Source: Schumannella sp.
GTDB taxonomy: Bacteria; Actinomycetota; Actinomycetes; Actinomycetales; Microbacteriaceae
Reading direction: 5' to 3'
Assembly (NCBI GenBank): GCA_025463555.1
Contig: JAODAS010000044.1
Span: forward strand, 1 to 35,306
DNA: 35,306 nucleotides
This document shows, one piece after another, positions 24,029 through 31,431 of this stretch. Position numbers and translations under genes: made by a program. The notes below the pieces were generated by a model. The model was not told where the DNA came from. It did no database searches and worked only from the letters and a program-made list of their open reading frames with translations. How positions within the stretch are numbered: position 1 is the stretch's first letter; every line of letters begins with the position of its first letter.

Positions 24029-24728
24029 CGCCGGCGTCGGGGTCGAGCCCCGGCAGGATCCCGTCCTCGACCGCGCGGCGCAGCAGATCGACCTTGGTGG
24101 GGGCGGGGCGACCGACCTCCACGTACTTCACCCGGATGCGGTCGAGGTACTCACGCGCCGTCGAATACCCGATGCCGAGCTGCTCGGCGGCCAGCTTCAG
24201 CGGGAGGCCGGACGCGTAGAGATGCAGGATCTCGCGCTCGCGTCGCCCGAGCTGAGCCTTCGCGAAGTCGCGGTCGGCGTCGATCGCCGTCGCCCACTCC
24301 AGGTTGTTCAGCACCTCGCCGCGGGCGACCGTGGCGGCGGCGGCGATGACGGTCTTGGTGGCCGACGACTTCGGGATGACACCGGCTGCACCTGCGGCGA
24401 GCGCCTCTCGCACGAGGGCGACGCGGTCGGCGATGCTGTGGACCAGCACGGCCGAGCCTGCGGCCTGCACGCTCTTGACGTTGTCGGTGACGCTCGAGCC
24501 GTCGCCGAGCGACAGGTCGAGAACGGTGACATCGACCTCGCGGCCCGCGAGTCCGGTGATCAACTCGGGCACACTCGCCGCCACCAGCACCACGTCGTAC
24601 CCTTCGTCGGCGAAGGCGGCCTTCAGGCCGAGGCGCACGGATTCGTGGTCATCGACGACCGCGACACGCACGCCGTTCGCCGGCATCGGCGCGGCGGGCT
24701 CCTGCTGGATCGTCTGCGACACGCTCAT
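24018..24728 (-). CDS. NarL/FixJ-type response regulator
   Basis: The 236-residue protein has a receiver domain (about 20-140) with the acid pocket D26-D27, phospho-acceptor D71 in VLDLSLGDG, S98 and K120. A LuxR-type helix-turn-helix follows (about 158-210) with LGRREREILHLYASGLPLKLAAEQLG. A short acidic tail ends in DAGDGH. The track ORF begins at 24776; I chose ATG at 24728 because a GGGGGAG ribosome site lies just upstream. A TAACAT hexamer about 57 nt upstream would give a leadered transcript. It is the first gene of a three-gene operon with the kinase and the kinase-like membrane protein. Its targets may include the TGTCCCC boxes at the other end of the operon, but this is inference. 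Confidence 0.88.
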   Translation of the reverse strand: MSVSQTIQQEPAAPMPANGVRVAVVDDHESVRLGLKAAFADEGYDVVLVAASVPELITGLAGREVDVTVLDLSLGDGSSVTDNVKSVQAAGSAVLVHSIADRVALVREALAAGAAGVIPKSSATKTVIAAAATVARGEVLNNLEWATAIDADRDFAKAQLGRREREILHLYASGLPLKLAAEQLGIGYSTAREYLDRIRVKYVEVGRPAPTKVDLLRRAVEDGILPGLDPDAGDGH

Positions 24729-24784
24729 CCTGTCTCCCCCGATCCGGTGCCCGTGCGGTCCCGGACCGCGGATCACCCGGGCTC

Positions 24785-24790
24785 ATGTTA
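24785..24790 (-). promoter_or_regulatory. -10-like TAACAT upstream of the response regulator
   Basis: TAACAT on the minus strand contains the TAA stop of the upstream methyltransferase gene and lies 56 nt before the regulator ATG. A leader of about 50 nt carrying GGGGGAG would result. Confidence 0.35.
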
Positions 24791-26026
24791 CCGCGCCGCT
24801 CCCCCGCGGACGAGGAGCCCCACCGCTTCCACGTGGTGGGTCATCGGAAACAGGTCGAACGCACGCAGCGAAGCGAGCCGGTACCCGTGGCCCGCAAGCA
24901 GCCCGACATCCCGTGCGAACGCCACCGGGTCGCACGCGACGTACACCAGCTGCGCAGGTGCGACGGCGGCGAGCGCATCGAGCACCGCACGCCCGGCACC
25001 GGCCCGCGGGGGGTCGAGCACCACGGTGGCCGCGCCCAGCCGCGCACGTTCGGTGGCGGATGCGGAACCGAGGGAACGGACCCAGTGCTCCACCCGGCCG
25101 GTGGCGGTCGCCGCCCCGATCCAGTCGGCGAGGTTCTCGGCGGCATGCTCGGTCGCGCGGGCATCGGACTCGACGCTGGTGATGCGAGTGGTGGGTCCGA
25201 ACCGGTCGCCGACGGCGGCGGCCAGCAGCCCCACACCGCCATACAGGTCGAGGTTCGCCGCCTTCGGGTCGAACAGCTGATCGTCGATCGCCCCGGCGAC
25301 GGCGGCACTCAGGGTCTCGGCCGCGTGCCGGTGCACCTGCCAGAACCCGGAGTCATCGACCACGAATTCGCGCTGCCCCACGACCTCCCGGACGACGCTG
25401 CGGCTCTGTTTGCCGACGATGAGGCGTGGGCCGCCGAGCGCTGGCGCGAGCAGGTCGACGTGTTCCGTCTGCGGGTCGAAGCGCTCCCGCAGGGGCGCGA
25501 TCTCGCGCAACTCGTCGACCGCCAGCGGCAGGTCGGCGACCGGGATCACGGTGTGCGACCGCGCGGCGTACGGGCCGGCCACCCCGTCGTCGGAGACGTG
25601 CAGACGCACGCGGGTGCGCCATCCGGTGCCGTCGTCGTTGCCCGGCAGGGCTTCGACGATGGTGTCCCGCTCGAGCTTCGCGAAGCGCTGGAGTGCCTCT
25701 CGCAGCACCTGCTGCTTGAGCGTGCGCTGGTGCCCGAGCTCGATGTGCCCGAACTCGGCACCCCCTGCGCGGTGAGCGGGGTCGCGATCGACGGCTGCCT
25801 CCGCCCACGGGTGGGGGCGGCGATGGATGCTCGGGTCGAGCACCCGGACCGTCTCGGCCCGCCAGAACGACGGCTTGTCATCATCGGTCACGCGCGCCAG
25901 GACGCGCTCTCCCGGGATCGCGTCGGAGACGAACACGACGCGCCCCTCGAGCCGCGCCACGCTGATGCCGCCGTGCGCGATGTTGGTAGCGTCGAGTTCG
26001 ACCTCGCGGCCACGCATGTCACCCAT
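24788..26026 (-). CDS. Class I SAM-dependent RNA m5U methyltransferase (TrmA/RlmC/RlmD family)
   Basis: The 412-residue protein has an N-terminal TRAM-like domain (about 1-60), a central domain, and a Rossmann methyltransferase domain with the SAM loop NLDLYGGVGLLAA (258-270) and VVLDPPRAGAG (335-345). The catalytic cysteine is C365 in YVACDPVAFARD and the base is E400 in THHVE. It should make 5-methyluridine in rRNA or tRNA; the target is not readable. The [4Fe-4S] cysteines of RlmD are missing: the matching region reads RDPAHRAGGAEFGHIE, and C365 is the only cysteine I find. The track start (26701) runs through maf; I chose ATG at 26026, 7 nt after TATGCT. It is divergent from maf. Confidence 0.85.
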   Translation of the reverse strand: MGDMRGREVELDATNIAHGGISVARLEGRVVFVSDAIPGERVLARVTDDDKPSFWRAETVRVLDPSIHRRPHPWAEAAVDRDPAHRAGGAEFGHIELGHQRTLKQQVLREALQRFAKLERDTIVEALPGNDDGTGWRTRVRLHVSDDGVAGPYAARSHTVIPVADLPLAVDELREIAPLRERFDPQTEHVDLLAPALGGPRLIVGKQSRSVVREVVGQREFVVDDSGFWQVHRHAAETLSAAVAGAIDDQLFDPKAANLDLYGGVGLLAAAVGDRFGPTTRITSVESDARATEHAAENLADWIGAATATGRVEHWVRSLGSASATERARLGAATVVLDPPRAGAGRAVLDALAAVAPAQLVYVACDPVAFARDVGLLAGHGYRLASLRAFDLFPMTHHVEAVGLLVRGGAAR

Positions 26027-26033
26027 TCGTTCG

Positions 26034-26039
26034 AGCATA
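26034..26039 (-). promoter_or_regulatory. -10 element TATGCT of the RNA methyltransferase gene
   Basis: TATGCT lies 7 nt before the ATG at 26026. The intergenic space to maf is only 22 bp, so the promoters of the two genes overlap. Confidence 0.5.
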
Positions 26040-26048
26040 GGAGGACTC

Positions 26049-26678
26049 GTGCCCGAGCCTGTGCGTCTGTACCTGGCATCGACGTCGCCCGCGCGTCTGG
26101 CGACGCTGCGTGCGGTGGGGATCGATCCGATCCCCATCCCGTCCCGGGTCGACGAGGAGGCCGCCGTCGCCGGCGCCGGCGCGCTGACACCGGTCGGGAT
26201 GGTGATGCTGCTCGCCCGCCTCAAAGCCGAGGCGGTGGCCGAGTCGGGAGCCGAGTTCGACGGGCTCATCCTGGGCGGGGACTCAGCGTTCGAGTTCGAG
26301 GGAGAGGTGTACGGCAAGCCGCACCTGCCGGAGGTGGCGCGGCGGCGCTGGCGCGCGCAGCGCGGGCGCTCGGGTGTGCTGCACTCCGGGCATTGGCTCA
26401 TCGACGCACGCGGCGGCATCATCGGCGCGGCGCTCGGGGCGCCTGCGGCGGCGACGGTCCGGTTCGCCGCCGACATCACGGACGACGAGATCGACGCGTA
26501 CATCGCGACCGGGGAACCGCTTGAGGTGGCCGGCGCATTCACCATCGACTCGAAGGGGGCGGGTTTCATCGAGGGTGTCGATGGCGACCCGCACACGGTC
26601 GTGGGGCTCAGTGTGCCGCTTCTGCGGATGCTGGTGCGGCAGCTCGGGATCGAGTGGACCGACCTCTGGAATCGATAG
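26049..26678 (+). CDS. maf: Maf-like nucleotide pyrophosphatase
   Basis: Maf proteins (209 residues here, normal length) hydrolyse non-canonical or modified nucleoside triphosphates to monophosphates. The opening LYLASTSPARLATLRAVG is the family signature, with GGDSAFEFEGEVYGKP in the middle and YIATGEPLEVAGAFTIDSKG and VVGLSVPLL near the end. The track ORF starts at 25827; I chose GTG at 26049 because it gives the family N terminus and has AGGAGG 4 nt upstream. A TAGGAG overlapping that site could also act as a poor -10. It sits next to bccA, as in the Mycobacterium accE-maf-accA3 order. Confidence 0.9.
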   Translation: MPEPVRLYLASTSPARLATLRAVGIDPIPIPSRVDEEAAVAGAGALTPVGMVMLLARLKAEAVAESGAEFDGLILGGDSAFEFEGEVYGKPHLPEVARRRWRAQRGRSGVLHSGHWLIDARGGIIGAALGAPAAATVRFAADITDDEIDAYIATGEPLEVAGAFTIDSKGAGFIEGVDGDPHTVVGLSVPLLRMLVRQLGIEWTDLWNR

Positions 26679-26684
26679 CGCCCG

Positions 26685-26714
26685 CCTACAGCCGATCGCA
26701 TCCTGATCTGTAGG
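26685..26714. promoter_or_regulatory. Inverted repeat CCTACAG-N16-CTGTAGG upstream of bccA
   Basis: Perfect 7-bp arms (26685-26691 and 26708-26714) lie 33-62 bp upstream of the bccA -10 hexamer, in the usual place for an activator or repressor site. A terminator for maf is less likely because no T-run follows. Confidence 0.4.
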
Positions 26715-26746
26715 AGGCCGACAAACGATCGCCCGATCCCACCCCA

Positions 26747-26752
26747 TAGGGT
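26747..26752 (+). promoter_or_regulatory. -10 element TAGGGT of bccA
   Basis: TAGGGT lies 8 nt before the ATG at 26761, with GGAGG between them. If transcription starts 6-7 nt downstream, the ribosome site would be mostly lost from the message. Confidence 0.5.
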
Positions 26753-26760
26753 GGAGGACT

Positions 26761-28524
26761 ATGGCCACCCGAATCACGAAGGTTCTGATCGCGAATCGGG
26801 GCGAAATCGCGGTGCGCGTCATCCGCGCGGCTCGCGACGCCGGTATCGGCTCCGTCGCCGTCTACGCCGATCAGGACCGCGACGCGCGCCACGTCAAGCT
26901 GGCCGATGAGGCGTTCGCGCTCGACGGCACCACGAGCGCCGACACCTACCTCGTCATCGACAAGCTGCTGTCCGTCGCACGGCGCTCGGGGGCGAACGCG
27001 GTGCACCCGGGGTACGGGTTCCTCGCCGAGAACGCCGACTTCGCCCGGGCGGTGATCGACGCGGGGCTGATCTGGATCGGCCCCTCTCCCGACTCGATCG
27101 AGCGCCTCGGCGACAAGGTGTCGGCACGCCACGTCGCCGAGAAGGTGGGCGCCCCCCTCGCCCCCGGCACCCTCAATCCGGTCAAGGACGCCGCTGAGGT
27201 GCTGGAGTTCGTCGACCAGGTCGGGCTGCCGGTGGCGATCAAGGCGGCATTCGGGGGCGGCGGCCGCGGACTCAAGGTCGCTCGCACGCGCGAAGAGGTC
27301 CCCGAGCTGTTCGAGTCGGCGACGCGGGAAGCGATCGCGGCGTTCGGCCGCGGCGAATGCTTCGTCGAGAAGTACCTCGACGAGCCTCGGCACGTCGAGA
27401 CCCAGTGCCTGGCGGACTCGGCCGGAAACGTGGTCGTCGTGTCCACCCGCGACTGCTCGCTGCAGCGCCGGCACCAGAAGCTCGTCGAGGAAGCACCCGC
27501 ACCCTTCCTGACCGAGGAGCAGACCAAGCTGCTCTACGAGTCGTCGAAGGCCATCCTGAAAGAGGTCGGCTACCTCGGCGCAGGAACGTGCGAGTTCCTG
27601 ATCGGCAAGGACGGCACCGTCTCGTTCCTCGAGGTCAACACCCGCCTCCAGGTCGAGCACCCCGTCTCCGAAGAGGTCACCGGCATCGACCTGGTGCGCG
27701 AGCAGTTCCGCATCGCCGAGGGCGGTCTGCTCGAGTACGGCGACCCGGTCACGCACGGCCACTCGTTCGAGTTCCGCATCAACGGCGAAGACCCCGGCCG
27801 CAACTTCCTGCCGATGCCCGGCCCGGTCAACGTGCTGCGCTTCCCCGGCGGTCCCGGCGTGCGCGTCGACTCGGGTGTCACCACGGGCGACGTCATCTCG
27901 GGCGCATTCGACTCGCTCCTGGCGAAGCTGATCGTGACCGGTTCCAATCGGGCGGATGCCCTGGAGCGTGCGCGTCGCGCGCTGGATGAGTTCGAGGTGG
28001 CGGGTCTGCCGACCGTGCTGCCCTTCCACCGCAAGGTGGTGCGAGAGCCGGCTTTCGTCGCCGCGGACGGGCATTTCGGCGTCTACACCCGCTGGATCGA
28101 GACCGAGTTCGTCAACGACCTGGAGCCGTGGGGCGGCATGCTGCCCGAATCCGGTCCGGCAGAGAAGCGGCACGACGTCGTCGTCGAGGTCGAAGGCAAG
28201 CGGGTCGCCGTGTCGTTGCCGACCAGGCTGCTGCCGGCATCCGGATCGGTGTCGAACGCACCCGCCCCGCGCCGGCGTGCCGGCGGAGGCGTGGCCGTCG
28301 CCGCCAGCGGCACCGCGGTGAAGAGCCCGATGCAGGCGACCATCGTGAAGGTCGCCGTCGCCGAGGGTGACAAGGTCGTCAAGGGCGACCTGATCGTGGT
28401 GCTCGAGGCGATGAAGATGGAGCAGCCCCTGACGGCGCACCGCGACGGCACCATCGCGAAGCTCGATGCCACGGTGGGCGCCACGGTGTCCGCTGGGCAC
28501 CAGTTGCTCGCGATCGAGGACTAG
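26761..28524 (+). CDS. bccA: Acetyl/propionyl-CoA carboxylase alpha subunit (biotin carboxylase + BCCP)
   Basis: The 587-residue protein has an N-terminal biotin carboxylase ATP-grasp region (1 to about 450) with [44 protein letters not shown] and [15 protein letters not shown] linker follows, then a C-terminal biotinyl domain with [11 protein letters not shown], in which the acceptor lysine is K552, 35 residues from the end. It carboxylates its own biotin with ATP and bicarbonate and hands the carboxyl to AccD. BirA at 17900 should attach the biotin. The Pro/Ala/Arg/Gly-rich linker near residue 495 ([11 protein letters not shown]) is typical. ATG at 26761 has both a GGAGG site and TAGGGT upstream. 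Confidence 0.95.
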   Translation: MATRITKVLIANRGEIAVRVIRAARDAGIGSVAVYADQDRDARHVKLADEAFALDGTTSADTYLVIDKLLSVARRSGANAVHPGYGFLAENADFARAVIDAGLIWIGPSPDSIERLGDKVSARHVAEKVGAPLAPGTLNPVKDAAEVLEFVDQVGLPVAIKAAFGGGGRGLKVARTREEVPELFESATREAIAAFGRGECFVEKYLDEPRHVETQCLADSAGNVVVVSTRDCSLQRRHQKLVEEAPAPFLTEEQTKLLYESSKAILKEVGYLGAGTCEFLIGKDGTVSFLEVNTRLQVEHPVSEEVTGIDLVREQFRIAEGGLLEYGDPVTHGHSFEFRINGEDPGRNFLPMPGPVNVLRFPGGPGVRVDSGVTTGDVISGAFDSLLAKLIVTGSNRADALERARRALDEFEVAGLPTVLPFHRKVVREPAFVAADGHFGVYTRWIETEFVNDLEPWGGMLPESGPAEKRHDVVVEVEGKRVAVSLPTRLLPASGSVSNAPAPRRRAGGGVAVAASGTAVKSPMQATIVKVAVAEGDKVVKGDLIVVLEAMKMEQPLTAHRDGTIAKLDATVGATVSAGHQLLAIED

Positions 28525-28594
28525 CCGCAGGATCTCGCGCGCCGCGGACTCGGACTGGGGGCACGCGGGCGATCCCGCCGCTTCGCACCGGCCC

Positions 28595-28600
28595 TACGCT
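28595..28600 (+). promoter_or_regulatory. -10 element TACGCT of the 150-residue unknown gene
   Basis: TACGCT lies 6 nt before the ATG at 28607; the gap (ggcggg) is no convincing ribosome site. Confidence 0.5.
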
Positions 28601-28606
28601 GGCGGG

Positions 28607-29059
28607 ATGACCACACCCCTCTCGGACCTGCTCGCCCAGGTCCCCACGCTCAACGATCCCGCCCAGCCTTTCGTGTACGAGGTGAAAGGCGACAAGATCG
28701 TCGCCCGCTGGGACATCGTCCGCGCCAAGTCGCTGTACCCCAAGGAGTTCAAGACCATCGACAAGAAGTTCTCGGTGACCGTCGAACTCGACGAGAAGAA
28801 GGGCACCTACAAGTCGAAGGACCGGGCGAAGAGCTCGGGCGTCAGCGTCAACGGCGGCGGCATCAGCTTCGGAAGCAACAGCTTCTCGGGCAAGACGTCG
28901 GGCAAGGAGTTCAGCTTCGAGCTCGGCGGGGTGAACAAGACCGATGACGGCATTTCGCCGGTTCTGGCCTGGAGTTTCGACACCGCCCGCATCAAGGACC
29001 CGCTGTTCGCGTTCCTCGAGCAGCACGGCTGGAAGAAGCGCCGCGGCCTGTTCGGCTGA
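28607..29059 (+). CDS. Hypothetical protein, 150 residues
   Basis: I do not recognise the family. The product has no signal peptide or membrane span and is rich in lysine, serine and glycine. It opens with a hydrophobic and acidic segment (SDLLAQVPTLNDP), followed by alternating strands (FVYEVKGDKIVARWDIV, KFSVTVELDEKKGTYKSKD), a Ser/Gly-rich middle and a GWKKRRGLFG end. The pattern suggests a small beta-rich cytoplasmic protein. The track ORF starts at 28466; ATG at 28607 was chosen because TACGCT lies 6 nt before it and the preceding codons look non-coding. It lies 82 bp after bccA in the same direction and is convergent with the lpdA-like gene. Confidence 0.75.
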   Translation: MTTPLSDLLAQVPTLNDPAQPFVYEVKGDKIVARWDIVRAKSLYPKEFKTIDKKFSVTVELDEKKGTYKSKDRAKSSGVSVNGGGISFGSNSFSGKTSGKEFSFELGGVNKTDDGISPVLAWSFDTARIKDPLFAFLEQHGWKKRRGLFG

Positions 29060-29079
29060 CCAGCTGCTGACGGGCGGCT

Positions 29080-30516
29080 CTACCCGACGATGTGCATGGC
29101 GCGTGCTGCGTCGGTGATCGCGCCCGACATCGACGGGTAGACCGAGAAGGCGCGCGCCAGCTGGTCGACGGTGAGACGGTGCTCCACGGCGAGGGCGATC
29201 GGCAGGATCAGGTCGCTCGCCTTCGGCGCGACGACGACTCCGCCGATGACGGTGCCCGATCCGGTGCGGGCGAAGATCTTGACGAAGCCGTCTTTCAGGC
29301 CCATCATCTTGGCCCGCGGGTTGGATGCCAGCGGCAGCTTGTAGATCTCGCCCTGGGCGATGCCGTCTTCGATCTGCTTCTGCGACCAGCCGACGGTGGC
29401 CACCTCGGGCTGGGTGAAGATGTTCGATGTCACGTTGCGCAGTTCGGTGGGGGACACCGCGTCACCCATCGCGTGGAACACGGCGGTGCGTCCCTGCATC
29501 GAGGCGACGGATGCCAGCGGCAGGAAGTCGCTGCAGTCGCCGGCCGCGTAGATGGACGGCATCGACGTGCGGGCGACCCGGTTTACGCGGATGTGCCCCG
29601 ACTCGGACAACTGCACCCCGGCCTCTTCGAGACCGATACCGGTGGTGTTCGGGATCGCGCCGACCGCCATCAGCGCGTGGGAGCCTTCCACCGTCCGCCC
29701 GTCGGTGAGGGTCACCAGCACGCTGTCGCCGGTGTTCACCACCGATTCGGCGCGGCTCTTGTTGAGCACCTGCATGCCGTTGCGGGCGAAGACGTCGCCG
29801 ATGACCTTGGCCGCATCGGCGTCCTCGCCCGGCAGGACCTGTTCGCGGCTGGAGACCAGGGTGACCTTCGAACCCAGCGCCAGGTACGCCGACGCGAACT
29901 CCGCCCCGGTGACGCCGGAGCCGATGACGATCAGGTGCTCGGGGACCTCTTCGAGCGTGTAGAGCTGTGTCCAGGTGAAGATCCGTTTGCCGTCGGGTTT
30001 GGCGCTGGCCAGGATCCGCGGCCTGGCGCCGACGGCGATGACCAGGGTGTCCGCGTCGATCTCGTCGAAGTCGGTGCGGGATCTGCCTGTGCCGGTGGAC
30101 ACGACGAGGCGGTTGGGGCCGTCGAGCCGCCCTTCGCCGGTGAGGATGCGGACCCCGGCCTTGAGCAGCTGCGCCTTGAGGTCTTCGGACTGCTGCCGCG
30201 CGAGCAGCAGGAGGCGCTGGTTGACCGCGCCCAGGTTCACCGCGACCTCCGGCTTGACGGCCCGGCCGGCCTCGTTGCGGCTGAAGAACTGGACCCCCAG
30301 GTCGGCCGCTTCGCCGACCGATGTCGCCGCTTCGGCGGTGGCGATGAGCGTCTTCGAGGGCACGACGTCGGTGAGGACCGCCGATCCGCCGACGCCGACG
30401 CGTTCGACAAGTGTCACGTCGGCACCGAGCTGCGCGCCGGTGAGCGCGGCCTCGTAGCCGCCGGGCCCACCGCCGAGGATCGCGAGCCGATGGGTGCGTT
30501 CGAACTCGTAGGCCAT
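29080..30516 (-). CDS. lpdA: LpdA-type NAD(P)H:quinone flavoprotein reductase
   Basis: The 478-residue protein has the dihydrolipoamide dehydrogenase fold: FAD loop LAILGGGPGGYEAA (11-24), NAD loop VIGSGVTGAEFASAY, second FAD motif SIYAAGDCSDF, and the dimer domain from about 350. The redox cysteine pair is absent: the segment is GVGGSAVLTDVVPSKT instead of GGTCxNxGCxPSK. The C-terminal His-Glu dyad is also replaced (YPSMSGAI). It therefore cannot act as a lipoamide dehydrogenase. The same losses are known in Mycobacterium tuberculosis LpdA (Rv3303c), a quinone reductase, which is the best functional guess. ATG at 30516 lies 6 nt after CAGAAT. Confidence 0.85.
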   Translation of the reverse strand: MAYEFERTHRLAILGGGPGGYEAALTGAQLGADVTLVERVGVGGSAVLTDVVPSKTLIATAEAATSVGEAADLGVQFFSRNEAGRAVKPEVAVNLGAVNQRLLLLARQQSEDLKAQLLKAGVRILTGEGRLDGPNRLVVSTGTGRSRTDFDEIDADTLVIAVGARPRILASAKPDGKRIFTWTQLYTLEEVPEHLIVIGSGVTGAEFASAYLALGSKVTLVSSREQVLPGEDADAAKVIGDVFARNGMQVLNKSRAESVVNTGDSVLVTLTDGRTVEGSHALMAVGAIPNTTGIGLEEAGVQLSESGHIRVNRVARTSMPSIYAAGDCSDFLPLASVASMQGRTAVFHAMGDAVSPTELRNVTSNIFTQPEVATVGWSQKQIEDGIAQGEIYKLPLASNPRAKMMGLKDGFVKIFARTGSGTVIGGVVVAPKASDLILPIALAVEHRLTVDQLARAFSVYPSMSGAITDAARAMHIVG

Positions 30517-30522
30517 GTATCC

Positions 30523-30528
30523 ATTCTG
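30523..30528 (-). promoter_or_regulatory. -10-like CAGAAT of the lpdA-like gene
   Basis: CAGAAT is 6 nt before the ATG at 30516, the same spacing as the TANNNT elements, with C in place of the first T. Confidence 0.35.
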
Positions 30529-30538
30529 GCGGGTGCGC

Positions 30539-30574
30539 TGGTCGAGTGCCGCCGCCGGCGATGTATCGATACCA
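30539..30574. repeat. REP-like imperfect palindrome, copy 2 (diverged)
   Basis: TGGTCGAGTGCCGCCGCCGG and the following CGATGTATCGATACCA align with the reverse complement of copy 1 (TGGTTGAGTAGCGCAGAAGG then CGCGTATCGAAACCA). The shared features are TGGTYGAGT at one end and GTATCGAWACCAGC at the other. This copy lies between two divergent promoters rather than between convergent genes. Confidence 0.6.
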
Positions 30575-30582
30575 GCCGGAAA

Positions 30583-30588
30583 TAGACT
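30583..30588 (+). promoter_or_regulatory. -10 element TAGACT of the nucleoside phosphorylase operon
   Basis: TAGACT lies 6 nt before the ATG at 30595, matching the leaderless pattern. Confidence 0.6.
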
Positions 30589-30594
30589 GTCGGG

Positions 30595-31431
30595 ATGTCA
30601 ACGACGCCCCCTGTGAACCCGCTCGATGATCCCCGCACCGATCCGTTCGCGGTGGCGAAGCAGGCGGCGCAGCAACTCGCGACGGCCACCGGTGTCGAGA
30701 GGCATGACATCGCGCTGACCCTGGGCAGCGGCTGGGGCCAGGCGGCCGAGTTGATCGGCGAGACCACTCACACGATCCCGGCCACGGACATCGTCGGGTT
30801 CAGCGCCTCGGCGGTCGCGGGTCACTCGGGGACTCTGCGCAGCATCCTGTTGCCCGACGGCAAGCGCGCGCTGGTGATCGGCGCACGCACCCATTACTAC
30901 GAGGGGCACGGCGTGCGGCGGGTCGTGCATTCGGTGCGCACGGCGGCTGCAGCCGGTGCGACCACGATGATCTTGACGAACGGGGCGGGCGGCATCAAGG
31001 AGACCTGGCGACCGGGGCATCCGACGCTGATCAGCGACCACATCAACCTCACCGCCGACTCCCCGCTCGAGGGCGCGACGTTCATCGACCTGACCGACCT
31101 GTACTCGAAGCGCCTGCGTGACCTGGCCCGCACCGTGGATCCCGAGCTGGACGAGGGGGTGTACGTGCAGTTCCGTGGTCCGCACTACGAGACTCCCGCC
31201 GAGGTGCAGATGGCGAAGACGATGGGCGGCCACATCGTCGGCATGTCGACGGCGCTGGAGGCGATCGCAGCGCGCGAAGCCGGTATGGAGATCTTGGGCA
31301 TGTCGCTGATCACCAATCTCGCGGCCGGCATCTCGAAAGAGAAGCTGTCGCACGCCGAGGTGCTGCAGGCGGGCAAGGATGCCGAGTCGACCCTCGGGGG
31401 CCTTCTGGCCAGGATCGTGGCGCAGCTGTGA
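30595..31431 (+). CDS. punA: Purine nucleoside phosphorylase (trimeric class)
   Basis: The 278-residue enzyme splits purine (deoxy)nucleosides with phosphate to base plus (deoxy)ribose-1-phosphate. Trimeric-class motifs are present: LTLGSGWGQAAE (phosphate loop), VAGHSGTLRS, ARTHYYEGHGV, LTNGAGGI, FRGPHYETPAEVQM, GMSTALEAIAAREAGM and SLITNLAAGISKE. This is the human-like and Mycobacterium DeoD (Rv3307) class rather than the hexameric E. coli DeoD. The start ATG follows TAGACT. The stop overlaps the phosphosugar mutase GTG by GTGA, which links the phosphorylase to the enzyme likely to use its sugar-phosphate product. Confidence 0.93.
   Translation: MSTTPPVNPLDDPRTDPFAVAKQAAQQLATATGVERHDIALTLGSGWGQAAELIGETTHTIPATDIVGFSASAVAGHSGTLRSILLPDGKRALVIGARTHYYEGHGVRRVVHSVRTAAAAGATTMILTNGAGGIKETWRPGHPTLISDHINLTADSPLEGATFIDLTDLYSKRLRDLARTVDPELDEGVYVQFRGPHYETPAEVQMAKTMGGHIVGMSTALEAIAAREAGMEILGMSLITNLAAGISKEKLSHAEVLQAGKDAESTLGGLLARIVAQL

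Noticed and set aside
24731-24743. TGTCTCCCCCGAT near the response regulator start as a fourth TGTCCCC box
   Set aside because: It has an inserted T and is the complement of the GGGGGAG ribosome binding site, which explains it without a regulator.
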